From JBBQKP01 sp038326995 (lineage in GTDB: Bacteria; Planctomycetota; Phycisphaerae; Tepidisphaerales; Tepidisphaeraceae), in NCBI GenBank assembly GCA_038326995.1, contig JBBQKP010000176.1:1-7082 (forward strand): a DNA stretch of 7,082 nucleotides, read 5' to 3'. The notes beneath the pieces were generated by a model. It did not search any database. It was given only the letters and a program-made list of their open reading frames with translations, and was not told the DNA's origin. A program made the translations under genes and the position numbers. Below are positions 1 to 6,057 of this stretch, one piece after another (the stretch's first letter is position 1; every line of letters begins with the position of its first letter).

Positions 1-154
1 GACATCAAAACTCAGGATGACATCAAAACTCAGGATGACATCAAAACTCAGGATGACATCAAAACTCAGGATGACATCAAAACTCAGGATGACATCAAAA
101 CTCAGGATGACATCAAAACTCAGGATGACATCAAAACTCAGGATGACATCAAAA
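1..154 (+). repeat. Perfect 18-bp tandem repeat (8 copies plus partial 9th) coding for a hexapeptide in CarB
   Basis: The unit GACATCAAAACTCAGGAT occurs eight times without a single mismatch (1-144), followed by ten bases of a ninth copy (145-154) before the sequence diverges. The 18-bp period keeps the carB frame, giving Asp-Ile-Lys-Thr-Gln-Asp repeated. The array reaches base 1 on a unit boundary, so the real copy number may be higher. Its A-rich codon use contrasts with the GC-rich carB body. Perfect identity implies recent expansion or homogenisation. It lies in the linker between the first synthetase half and the oligomerization domain. Confidence 0.97.
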
Positions 155-2391
155 ATTATGGTGGCACAGGTCTCCGACCTGTGTCTCATGCAATGGTGGA
201 AAGCGACAGAGCAGAGCAACACCGGTCAGAGACCGGTGCCACCAAAGACCAAGGTGCTACTAAAGATCATGCCACCAAAACTCTGGATGGCGAAAGTCTC
301 CCAACTGTGGTCCTTGATGAAATAAGCAGGAAACTTTCAGTGCCCAACGCCGACCGGCTGCACTACGTCCGCTACGCGATGAAGGCCGGGTACAGCGACG
401 AAAAGATTTTCGAACTCTCCAAGATCGATCCGTGGTTTCTTGCTCAAATGCGAGAGCTCGTGGATTTTGAACAGCAGGGCGCTGACATCGATCTTATGGC
501 GGCCAAGCAGCTGGGCTATAGCGACATTCAGTTGGCGACGATCACCAAACAAACGCCCGCGCAGGTCCGCGCTCGCCGGGAGAAGCTCGGCATCAGGCCC
601 GTCTACAAGCTCGTCGACACCTGTGCGGCGGAGTTCGAGGCGACGACGCCTTACTACTACAGCACCTACGAAACGCCGTTCACCGTCAACGGCAAGCCCA
701 CAACCGAAGATGAAATCCGCCTGACGAATCGGCAAAAAGTTATCATCATCGGCGGCGGGCCCAACCGAATCGGGCAGGGCATCGAGTTCGATTACTGCTG
801 CGTGCAGGCGGCCTTCGCATTGCGCGAAATGAACATCGAATCGGTCATGATCAACTCGAATCCCGAGACCGTCAGCACCGACTATGACACGAGCGACCTG
901 CTCTTCTTCGAGCCCCTGACGTTCGAGGATGTGCTCAACATCTGCGAGCGATTGAACGGGCAGCCGTTCGGTGGCGCATTGTTAGGCGAAACGTCAGATA
1001 CACGATTGGTTGAAGCCCACCCTTCGAAGCGAGATTCCACTGGTCTCGTTCAGGGTGTCATCGTTCAGCTCGGCGGGCAGACGCCGCTGAATCTCGCGCG
1101 TCAACTTCAGAACGCGGGCGTGCCGATCATCGGAACGAGCGTCGATTCGCTCGACGCCGCCGGCGATCGTGAGCAGTTTCGCGATCTTTTACAGAAACTC
1201 GGCCTGAAGCAGCCGCCCAACGGCATTGCCAAATCGCAGGAGCAGGCGCGCAAAATCGCCGGAGAGATCGGCTATCCCGTGTTGGTTCGCCCGAGCTTCG
1301 TGCTGGGCGGGCGCGCGATGGAAATCGTCTACGACGATGCGCAGCTCGAGACGTACATGCGCGACGCGATCGACGCGAGCACGCTCAGCGACACGCCAAT
1401 CTTGATCGACAAATTTCTGGACAACGCCGACGAGTGCGATTTGGACTGCATCGCGGACTTTGATGCCGAGGGAAACGGTCACGCGATTGTCATCGGCGTG
1501 ATGGAGCACATCGAAGAGGCCGGCATTCATAGCGGCGATAGTGCGTGCGTTTTGCCGCCTTACACGTTTCAGAAAGAGCTCATCGACAGACTCAAGGCGC
1601 AGGCGAAGCAACTCGCCAAAGCGCTTCGCGTGAAGGGTCTGATGAACGTGCAGTTCGCGGTGAGAGACGGCGAGATCTTCGTGATCGAAGTGAACCCCAG
1701 GGCCAGCCGCACTGTGCCGTTCGTCGGCAAGGCGACGGGCGTGCCTTGGGCAAAAATCGCCGCCAAGGTGATGGCGGGAAAAACGCTCAAGGAGCTCGGC
1801 CACACGTCCGACGCGCCCGTGCCCAAACACGTCAGCGTGAAGGAAGTCGTTTTTCCGTTCGCGAAGTTCCCCGGCATCGACATCGTGCTGGGCCCGGAAA
1901 TGAAATCGACTGGCGAGGTCATGGGTATCGACACCAACTTCGCACGCGCGTTTTACAAGAGCCAGCTGGCGGCGGGAACGCAACTGCCTGAGAAGGGCAC
2001 CGCCTACGTCAGCGTGCGCGATGCCGACAAGCCGGCCGTCGTGCCGATCGTCAGGCAACTGCTCGATTTGGGCTTCAACGTGATCGCGACCGACGGCACG
2101 AAGGCGGAGCTCGAGAAGCACGGCATCGTCGTCGCGCGCGTTCCCAAACTCGCAGAGGGCAGGCCCAACATCATCGATCGCCTGAAGAGCCAGCAGGTTC
2201 AGCTCATCATCAACACGCCCACGCGCAAGGGGCCGCACACCGACGAAGGGAAAATTCGTGCGGCCAGTGTGATGTCCCGCGTGCCGACGTTTACGACGCT
2301 GACGGCCGCCCACGCCGCGGCGATGGCGATCGCGGAAATCAAGAACGGCGACTGGACCGTCACGCCGCTGCAGGTGTGGAACAAGAGCTGA
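1..2391 (+). CDS. carB: Carbamoyl-phosphate synthase large subunit, 5'-truncated by window, with in-frame repeat insert
   Basis: The large subunit of carbamoyl-phosphate synthase makes carbamoyl phosphate from bicarbonate, ammonia (from the CarA glutaminase) and two ATP, feeding arginine and pyrimidine synthesis in the cytosol. The frame is open from base 1 (796 codons visible), so the true start lies upstream and the GTG at 181 should not be taken as a start. The carboxyphosphate domain is outside the window. Seen in order: repeat-rich linker (1 to about 312); oligomerization domain from about 313 (VPNADR, IDPWFL, VDTCAAEF); second pre-ATP-grasp with GGGPNRIGQGIEFDYCC near 757-801; second ATP-grasp with VRPSFVLGGRAMEIVYDD, HIEEAGIHSGDSA, LMNVQFAV and IEVNPRASRTVPFV; C-terminal MGS-like allosteric domain (ATDGTKAEL, AEGRPNIIDR, INTPTRKG). 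Catalytic motifs look intact, so this is not a pseudogene on the visible part. It differs from E. coli CarB by the linker insert and a second insert at about 970-1050. Identification is very secure; function of the inserts is unknown. Confidence 0.96.
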   Translation, partial: DIKTQDDIKTQDDIKTQDDIKTQDDIKTQDDIKTQDDIKTQDDIKTQDDIKNYGGTGLRPVSHAMVESDRAEQHRSETGATKDQGATKDHATKTLDGESLPTVVLDEISRKLSVPNADRLHYVRYAMKAGYSDEKIFELSKIDPWFLAQMRELVDFEQQGADIDLMAAKQLGYSDIQLATITKQTPAQVRARREKLGIRPVYKLVDTCAAEFEATTPYYYSTYETPFTVNGKPTTEDEIRLTNRQKVIIIGGGPNRIGQGIEFDYCCVQAAFALREMNIESVMINSNPETVSTDYDTSDLLFFEPLTFEDVLNICERLNGQPFGGALLGETSDTRLVEAHPSKRDSTGLVQGVIVQLGGQTPLNLARQLQNAGVPIIGTSVDSLDAAGDREQFRDLLQKLGLKQPPNGIAKSQEQARKIAGEIGYPVLVRPSFVLGGRAMEIVYDDAQLETYMRDAIDASTLSDTPILIDKFLDNADECDLDCIADFDAEGNGHAIVIGVMEHIEEAGIHSGDSACVLPPYTFQKELIDRLKAQAKQLAKALRVKGLMNVQFAVRDGEIFVIEVNPRASRTVPFVGKATGVPWAKIAAKVMAGKTLKELGHTSDAPVPKHVSVKEVVFPFAKFPGIDIVLGPEMKSTGEVMGIDTNFARAFYKSQLAAGTQLPEKGTAYVSVRDADKPAVVPIVRQLLDLGFNVIATDGTKAELEKHGIVVARVPKLAEGRPNIIDRLKSQQVQLIINTPTRKGPHTDEGKIRAASVMSRVPTFTTLTAAHAAAMAIAEIKNGDWTVTPLQVWNKS
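160..243 (+). repeat. Palindromic double-hairpin element inserted in frame in carB (copy 1)
   Basis: The 84-bp block is bounded by inverted ends GGTGGCAC (160-167) and GTGCCACC (236-243). Inside are two perfect hairpins of the same geometry: CACAGGTC/GACCTGTG (165-172/176-183) with a 3-nt loop, and CACCGGTC/GACCGGTG (220-227/231-238) with a 3-nt loop, separated by a 36-nt spacer. The outer GGTGG/CCACC can pair to close the structure. The block starts on a codon boundary, is exactly 28 codons long and has no stop in the carB frame. No clear target duplication is seen and no transposase is nearby. The design resembles a MITE-like or REP-like dispersed repeat; the in-frame placement recalls Rickettsia palindromic elements, though no sequence relationship to those is claimed. 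Confidence 0.8.
238..291 (+). repeat. Decayed copies of the CarB hexapeptide repeat
   Basis: Just after the palindromic element the frame reads ATKDQG, ATKDH, ATKTLDG. The last copy (271-288) matches the perfect 18-bp unit at 15 of 18 positions; the first (238-255) matches about 11 of 18. The middle copy lacks one codon. They look like older, diverged members of the same array, so the palindromic element sits inside or at the edge of a former repeat tract. The first decayed copy overlaps the element's terminal GCCACC. Confidence 0.6.
970..1050 (+). other. Lineage-specific in-frame insert in the CarB second pre-ATP-grasp region
   Basis: Where E. coli CarB runs almost directly from the helix after FEPVTLEDVL into KGVIVQ, this protein carries about 25-30 extra residues, including LLGETSDTRLVEAHPSKRD, before GVIVQLGGQTP. 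The stretch uses codons rare in the rest of the gene (TTA, TCA, ACA, CGA close together). It begins with GGTGGCGC (970-977), and GGTGG (970-974) can pair with CCACC (1017-1021), echoing the ends of the double-hairpin elements. It lacks their two clear internal hairpins. It may be a degraded insertion of a related element or simply a lineage-specific loop. The exact edges are judged by eye against the E. coli sequence from memory. Confidence 0.5.
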
Positions 2392-2421
2392 ATAATCACA
2401 CGGGATTAGTTCAAAGCGCTT

Positions 2422-2456
2422 GAGCACATTCTGCTAGTGCTTCTCATTATTTATTT
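2422..2456 (+). terminator. Possible weak intrinsic terminator after carB
   Basis: About 30 nt after the carB stop, GAGCAC (2422-2427) can pair with GTGCTT (2437-2442, one G-U pair) across a 9-nt loop, followed by the T-rich tract CTCATTATTTATTT. The stem is short and not GC-rich, so termination would be inefficient. Confidence 0.35.
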
Positions 2457-2477
2457 GAGGCGAAGTTGATTTTTTTT

Positions 2478-2556
2478 GGTGGCGCGGCTTCGTAACCGTA
2501 GCTGTGCGGACCACATCAATCCCTAGACACGGCTTCGAGCATTAAGCTGTGCCACC
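2478..2556 (-). repeat. Palindromic double-hairpin element (copy 2), intergenic between carB and the symporter
   Basis: A 79-bp block with inverted ends GGTGGC (2478-2483) and GCCACC (2551-2556) holds two hairpins: GCGCGGCT/AGCTGTGC (2482-2489/2500-2507) and CACGGCTT/AAGCTGTG (2528-2535/2544-2551), with a 20-nt spacer. The two arms resemble each other as direct repeats (shared CGGCTTCG and AGCTGTGC). Read on the minus strand it begins GGTGGCACAG and has GTGTCT just after the first arm, as in copy 1, hence the strand given; because it is nearly palindromic the strand is tentative. Imperfect pairs are G-U when transcribed from the + strand. Eight T residues (2470-2477) abut its left end; they precede the hairpins on + transcripts and would be A residues on - transcripts, so it is not a standard intrinsic terminator for either gene. 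Confidence 0.7.
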
Positions 2557-2590
2557 CTGAATTGCTTGAGTTGCATTCGGCTGAAATTTT

Positions 2591-4249
2591 TCACGCACGA
2601 GCGGGGTGGATTTCGCGATTGACATCGTTCGAAGGCGACGGCTTGCCCATGGCGCACACAATGAACGCAAGGGCCGTCGCGATGAACATGCCGTAGGTGA
2701 ATGGGATCGACAGCTCATTGTTGAAGATCGCCCGTGTCAGCGGCTTGAAGATGAACGGCTGCAGCGTCAGCGTGACGAAGAAGCCCGTGATCAAGGCGGC
2801 GATCACGCTCGCGTTATTGCCGCGCCGGGTGAAGAGGCCCACGAGGAACACCGCCAGCATGCCGCTGAGCGCGAAGTTCAAAACGCCCAGCGCGAATTGA
2901 AGGAACGTCTGTTCCTTGGGGTCGTAGATGATGGCGAAGAAGATGCCGACGAGGGTCATGAGCGCGCCGATCGCGGCGACGGCGATCTTCGGTTCGTTGA
3001 TGGGTTTGTCGGTGGGGATCGGCCGGCCGATGGATTTGCGCCACGGCAAATACAGATCGGCGATGGCGCTGCTCGCCATCGCGTTGATGGCGGAATCCAT
3101 GCTGCCCTGACTGACGGCAAACAACCCCGCGACCGCCAGGCCCGCGATGATCTGCGGCATGTGGTTGATCATGAAGAACTGATAGGGCGGAACGCCGTCG
3201 GCGATCTGCGATATGCCCGGCCCGGCCGCGCCCATGATGTCGGGCCTCTGGTAATAGATCGAAAGCAGCAATCCGATGATCATGAAGAGCGAAACGACGG
3301 CGATGGAAATGAACTGCGCTGCGATGACGGTGAAGGCGGCCTTGGTTTTGCTTTTTGCGATCATGAAGCGCTGCGCGAAGTCGTGGTCCACGCCGTAGGT
3401 CGCCATGCCCAGCATGAAGCTACCCGTGATGGCCGCCCAGATTGTGAAGGGAAGCGAGATATCGAATCGCGTGTCGAGCACCGTGAGTTTGTTCGTGCCG
3501 TCGGCCAGGGGCGTTGAGCCGAGCGTTTGGATGATTTCCGGAACGCTGAGCGGGATGCGATTGAGCAAGAGGCCGATGGTGACCATGGCCGCACCGACGA
3601 CGAGGGTGAACTGAATGAGATCGACCCAGACGACGGTGGTGATGCCACCGAAGGCGGTGTAGAACGTGCCGACGGCGCCGACGATGAGGATGGCGATGAT
3701 GAGTTGGTGGATGGGCGGCGTTTTATCGCCTTCGGCGGCGAAGATCATCATGCAAAGCGGAATGCCGACGAGCATGAGCCTGGACCCGCTGGCGAGCAAT
3801 CGGCCGACGAGGAACGCGATGCTGACGGCCACTCGACTCGGCTCGCCGAACCGTTGGCTGAGGAAGCCGTAGATCGTCACGGTGCCCGCGGCGTAGAGCC
3901 TGGGGACGAAGAAAATCCCGACGACGATGACGGCCATGAATCCGCCGACGTTGAGGATGAGGTAGGTGAGGTTGCCTCTGAATGCTTCGCTCGGCGCGCC
4001 GACGAACGTCGCGGCCGAGAGCATTGAACCGACGATGGATATGGCGAGCACCCAGGTCGGGATTCGTCTGCCGCCGGTGAAGAATTCGCGAGTGCCGGAT
4101 TTTTGTTTCGACTCCTTGTACGCGGCCCGCACGCCGATGACGAGCATCACCACGAGATACGACAGCACGATCATCCAGTCATAAATTCCGAGAGACGCGA
4201 GACAGTCCGCGGCGTGTGTGATCGACTCTGGGAAGTGAAATGGAGTCAT
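2591..4249 (-). CDS. Sodium:solute symporter family (SSS) protein
   Basis: A 552-residue inner-membrane transporter of the SSS family (SGLT/PutP type, LeuT-like fold), which couples Na+ entry to uptake of a sugar, amino acid, vitamin or other small solute; the substrate cannot be told from sequence by eye. About 13 hydrophobic segments are visible, starting near residues 22-43, 64-86 and 95-115 and ending near 516-538, the usual count. Family hallmarks: EFFTGGRRIPTW before the second segment, SMLSAATFVGAP (75-86) in the region forming part of the Na+ site, GGITTVVWVDLIQF (201-214), DHDFAQRFMIAKS (288-300) and the Ser-rich SQGSMDSAINAMASSA (380-395) in the segment that usually contributes Na+-binding hydroxyls. 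The start is supported by AGGA 8 nt upstream and a TATAAT box beyond it. It appears to be a single-gene unit, converging on carB. No linked hydrolase or dehydrogenase hints at the substrate. Confidence 0.92.
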   Translation of the reverse strand: MTPFHFPESITHAADCLASLGIYDWMIVLSYLVVMLVIGVRAAYKESKQKSGTREFFTGGRRIPTWVLAISIVGSMLSAATFVGAPSEAFRGNLTYLILNVGGFMAVIVVGIFFVPRLYAAGTVTIYGFLSQRFGEPSRVAVSIAFLVGRLLASGSRLMLVGIPLCMMIFAAEGDKTPPIHQLIIAILIVGAVGTFYTAFGGITTVVWVDLIQFTLVVGAAMVTIGLLLNRIPLSVPEIIQTLGSTPLADGTNKLTVLDTRFDISLPFTIWAAITGSFMLGMATYGVDHDFAQRFMIAKSKTKAAFTVIAAQFISIAVVSLFMIIGLLLSIYYQRPDIMGAAGPGISQIADGVPPYQFFMINHMPQIIAGLAVAGLFAVSQGSMDSAINAMASSAIADLYLPWRKSIGRPIPTDKPINEPKIAVAAIGALMTLVGIFFAIIYDPKEQTFLQFALGVLNFALSGMLAVFLVGLFTRRGNNASVIAALITGFFVTLTLQPFIFKPLTRAIFNNELSIPFTYGMFIATALAFIVCAMGKPSPSNDVNREIHPARA

Positions 4250-4277
4250 GCGTGTGGTCCTGCCGCGTCGAAAAATG

Positions 4278-4283
4278 ATTATA
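4278..4283 (-). promoter_or_regulatory. Probable -10 box for the symporter gene
   Basis: On the minus strand a perfect TATAAT lies 28 bp upstream of the symporter ATG, which would give a leader of roughly 20 nt. No convincing -35 hexamer sits 16-18 bp further upstream (CGGTAA at 17 bp is poor), so this is a partial sigma-70-like match. Confidence 0.4.
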
Positions 4284-4340
4284 GAATCTCTGCAATCAGA
4301 TTACCGTTTTGGACGCCGGACTCCAATTTCGTCAGACTTT

Positions 4341-4463
4341 CGAGGTGTTTAGCTCTCTCGACGTTTCTGCAAAGAGCCGCTCACAAGGTCAGCGGGTTTG
4401 CGAGGTGTTCTCTTTGTTCCGCAACCAGCGATCTGAAATACCCGCTCACTACGTGCGCGGGTT
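4341..4463. repeat. Imperfect tandem duplication containing two copies of a stem-loop
   Basis: Within the gene-free 4250-4475 interval, CGAGGTGTT occurs at 4341 and 4401 (60 bp apart), and the pattern CCGCTCAC-7 nt-GCGGGTT occurs at 4377-4398 and 4442-4463 (65 bp apart). Each second motif can fold as a hairpin (CCGC/GCGG, 11-nt loop; in the 4441-4461 copy the stem is CCCGC/GCGGG). Cross-pairing of AGCGGGT (4391-4397) with ACCCGCT (4440-4446) is also possible, so alternative folds compete. On the minus strand the 4441-4461 hairpin lies 14 nt past the stop of the E1-like gene and could act as a weak terminator or 3' stabiliser, but no U-tract follows. Apart from this and the -10 box nothing else is seen in the interval. 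Confidence 0.5.
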
Positions 4464-4475
4464 GTTAGATCAATT

Positions 4476-5576
4476 TCACGCACCGACGATTTTTGAGAAC
4501 AGCGACCGTGCGACGGCGGGCGAGTCGGTGCCGAAGACGAGCATTCGGCCGTCGGCGAAGATCGTGGCGGCGAGCGTCGGGCCGTCGCGCGGCTGATCGT
4601 TGGGGACGAACTTGAGCATGAGCTCGCTCGCCTGAATTGTTCCGAGCTTAGCGGCACGGGTTGCGATGGCTTGGAGATCGAGTCGCTGGCCGCGCGGCGT
4701 GCGGACCTGCACGACGTTCCTGCCACACAGTCGCGAAAGCTGCGGCGGGGCATCGAGAAATTCGAACTTGCGTTTTGCGCAGCACGGGCAGTTCACATCG
4801 CGATCGCCCGCGTCGGTCGAGATGACAGACCCGGACCACGCGTCGATGCGAATGAGCCGAGGATTTGCGACATCAAACAGGATGCGAATGGCTTCGACGA
4901 CTTGCATGGACGCGACGATGGAGACGGCCGAGTTCAGGACGCCCGCGGTGTCGCAGGTTTGAATTTCGCCCGCGTCGGGTGGCTGTGGGAAGACGCATCG
5001 CAGGCAAGGTGAGATGCCCGGAACAGTGCCCGGAACTATGCCAAGCACGCGGCCCTCGATGCCGATCACGCCGCCGTAGACGAACGGGATCGATTCTTTG
5101 ACGCACACGTCGTTAAGCAGATACCGCGCTTGAGCATTGTCGGCGGCGTCGATGACGACAGTCGGCTTGTGCTCGCGCACGATTGAAAGCGCGTTGTCGG
5201 AATCAAAATCGACTGGAAGCGGGACGGCCTTGACGTCGGTGTTGATCGCGCGAATTCGCCGGGCGGCGGCGTCGGCCTTGCTGCGACCTTCGCGTGCGTC
5301 CTCTTCGTCGAACAAGACTTGACGCTGAAGATTGGAGAGATCAACGACATCGCGATCGAGCAGAATCAGCTTGCCAATGCCCGCGCGGGCGAGTTGCTCG
5401 GCCGCGGCACAGCCCAGAGCGCCGCAGCCGATAATGAGTACGGACGCGCGAGCAAGACGCTGGCGACCGTCGACGGGCCAGACCGGCAAAATGTCCTGCC
5501 GGTGGTAGCGGCGAGAAGTCTCGTCGGGGATACTTTTGTTTAAGGAAATTTCGCAGCCTGTTTCCAGACGGGTCAT
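4476..5576 (-). CDS. ThiF/MoeB/HesA-family E1-like adenylyltransferase
   Basis: A 366-residue cytosolic enzyme of the E1-like family that adenylates the C-terminal Gly-Gly of a sulfur-carrier protein (ThiS or MoaD type) for thiamine, molybdopterin or related sulfur transfer. Seen: RYHRQDIL near 23-30, nucleotide-binding GCGALG (50-55), DRDVVDLSNLQRQVLF (74-89), IDAADN (142-147) with the Mg/ATP-linked Asp, zinc-type CxxC pairs C191/C194 and C263/C266, and conserved-position Cys208 in TCDTAGVL. After residue 280 a C-terminal domain starting LCGRNVVQV and ending with an ADGRMLVFGT module resembles that of Bacillus-type ThiF/MoeB; no rhodanese domain is apparent. The start is the ATG at 5576 (MTRLETG). 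The frame is open for 119 more codons upstream, but that part is antisense to the YlbF gene and has no family similarity. No good Shine-Dalgarno site precedes it. No thiS, moaD or moaE is nearby, so the carrier is undetermined. Confidence 0.88.
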   Translation of the reverse strand: MTRLETGCEISLNKSIPDETSRRYHRQDILPVWPVDGRQRLARASVLIIGCGALGCAAAEQLARAGIGKLILLDRDVVDLSNLQRQVLFDEEDAREGRSKADAAARRIRAINTDVKAVPLPVDFDSDNALSIVREHKPTVVIDAADNAQARYLLNDVCVKESIPFVYGGVIGIEGRVLGIVPGTVPGISPCLRCVFPQPPDAGEIQTCDTAGVLNSAVSIVASMQVVEAIRILFDVANPRLIRIDAWSGSVISTDAGDRDVNCPCCAKRKFEFLDAPPQLSRLCGRNVVQVRTPRGQRLDLQAIATRAAKLGTIQASELMLKFVPNDQPRDGPTLAATIFADGRMLVFGTDSPAVARSLFSKIVGA

Positions 5577-5588
5577 GATTTCTATGAT
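5561..5588 (+). promoter_or_regulatory. Candidate promoter for the ylbF-EVE-PH cluster in a 33-bp divergent gap
   Basis: TATGAT (5583-5588) with TTTCCA (5561-5566) 16 bp upstream is a modest sigma-70-like match that would start transcription near 5595, ahead of AGGA (5601-5604), 5 nt before the ATG at 5610. The same bases read on the minus strand give TATCAT (5589-5584), which would place a start almost at the E1-like ATG, so that message could be leaderless. Assigned by eye only. Confidence 0.3.
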
Positions 5589-5609
5589 AGGGGAAACGAA
5601 AGGACTGAT

Positions 5610-6023
5610 ATGCCCGCAGACACACAACAAATTCTTGACGCCGCAGATAAGCTCGGCAAGCTCGTGATCGAGCACTCCATTCTTACCCGATACCTGGAGG
5701 CCTCGAAATCGCTCAGCGAAGATTCGCAAGCGACGAGGCTGCTGGGCGACATGGATCGCGAGATCCAGCTTTTGAGCCAGCAGGAGCAGGCCGGGCAGCC
5801 GCCGACGATGGCGCAGCAGCAGAAGCTCAAGACGCTTCAGGCGACGCTCAGCAGCAACTTGAAGATTAAGAATTTCACACTCGTGCAGTACGAACTGACG
5901 GACCTTTTGCGAAAGATCAGCCAGGCCTGGCAAAAGCCCATCGCCGATGCTCAGAAGAGTGCGACGCCATCGAAGGGCGGGCCATCAGCCCCGGCAGCGC
6001 CCGCTTCGAAGCTGGTGTATTGA
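5610..6023 (+). CDS. YlbF/YmcA (Com_YlbF) family protein
   Basis: A 137-residue soluble, predominantly helical protein. The pattern ILDAADKLGKLVIEHSIL (8-25), Y28 with A31, then SEDSQATRLLGD (36-47), followed by a long Gln/Leu helix and a second helix around YELTDLLRKISQAWQ (93-107), matches the YlbF/YmcA family. In Bacillus, members form a complex with RlpA-type partner YaaT that modulates RNase Y and development; whether that role extends to this organism is unknown. The last about 25 residues are Pro/Ala/Ser-rich and probably disordered. The start is supported by AGGA 5 nt upstream. It is the first gene of a likely operon; the next gene starts 34 nt after its stop. Family call fairly sure, function open. 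Confidence 0.75.
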   Translation: MPADTQQILDAADKLGKLVIEHSILTRYLEASKSLSEDSQATRLLGDMDREIQLLSQQEQAGQPPTMAQQQKLKTLQATLSSNLKIKNFTLVQYELTDLLRKISQAWQKPIADAQKSATPSKGGPSAPAAPASKLVY

Positions 6024-6057
6024 TGCAGCGGTAGAAGGTCGATCTGGAAAATAAACC

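Noticed and set aside
1..154. CRISPR array
   Set aside because: Units are contiguous 18-mers with no variable spacers and they are in frame with carB.
181..183. GTG at 181 as the start of a shortened carB
   Set aside because: The frame is open to base 1, the GTG lies inside the first hairpin of the palindromic element with no ribosome binding site, and a start here would remove the whole first synthetase half.
17..325. An ATG-initiated frame (+2) beginning with a repeated MTSKLR peptide
   Set aside because: It is the shifted reading of the 18-bp array that codes DIKTQD in the carB frame; no family similarity after the array, and carB is uninterrupted across the same bases.
1189..2427. 412-codon open frame on the minus strand opposite carB
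   Set aside because: Arg/His/Asp-rich translation typical of the antisense shadow of a GC-rich gene; carB on the + strand has clear motifs throughout.
2560..2579. GAATTGC...GCATTC inverted repeat as a terminator for the symporter gene
   Set aside because: The stem needs a bulge, is AT-rich and has no U-tract on the minus-strand transcript.
2606..3517. 303-codon + strand frame opposite the symporter
   Set aside because: Composition is charged and repetitive (Arg, Asp, Glu, His), the mirror of transmembrane codons; no recognisable domain.
5012..5039. Short direct repeat TGCCCGGAAC in the E1-like gene
   Set aside because: A two-copy microrepeat coding for consecutive Val-Pro-Gly turns inside an intact domain; could be slippage but no further significance is visible.
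5577..5933. 119-codon N-terminal extension of the E1-like protein
   Set aside because: Entirely antisense to the YlbF gene apart from the 33-bp gap; sequence is Leu/Arg-rich shadow translation without family match, and the ATG at 5576 gives the normal length.
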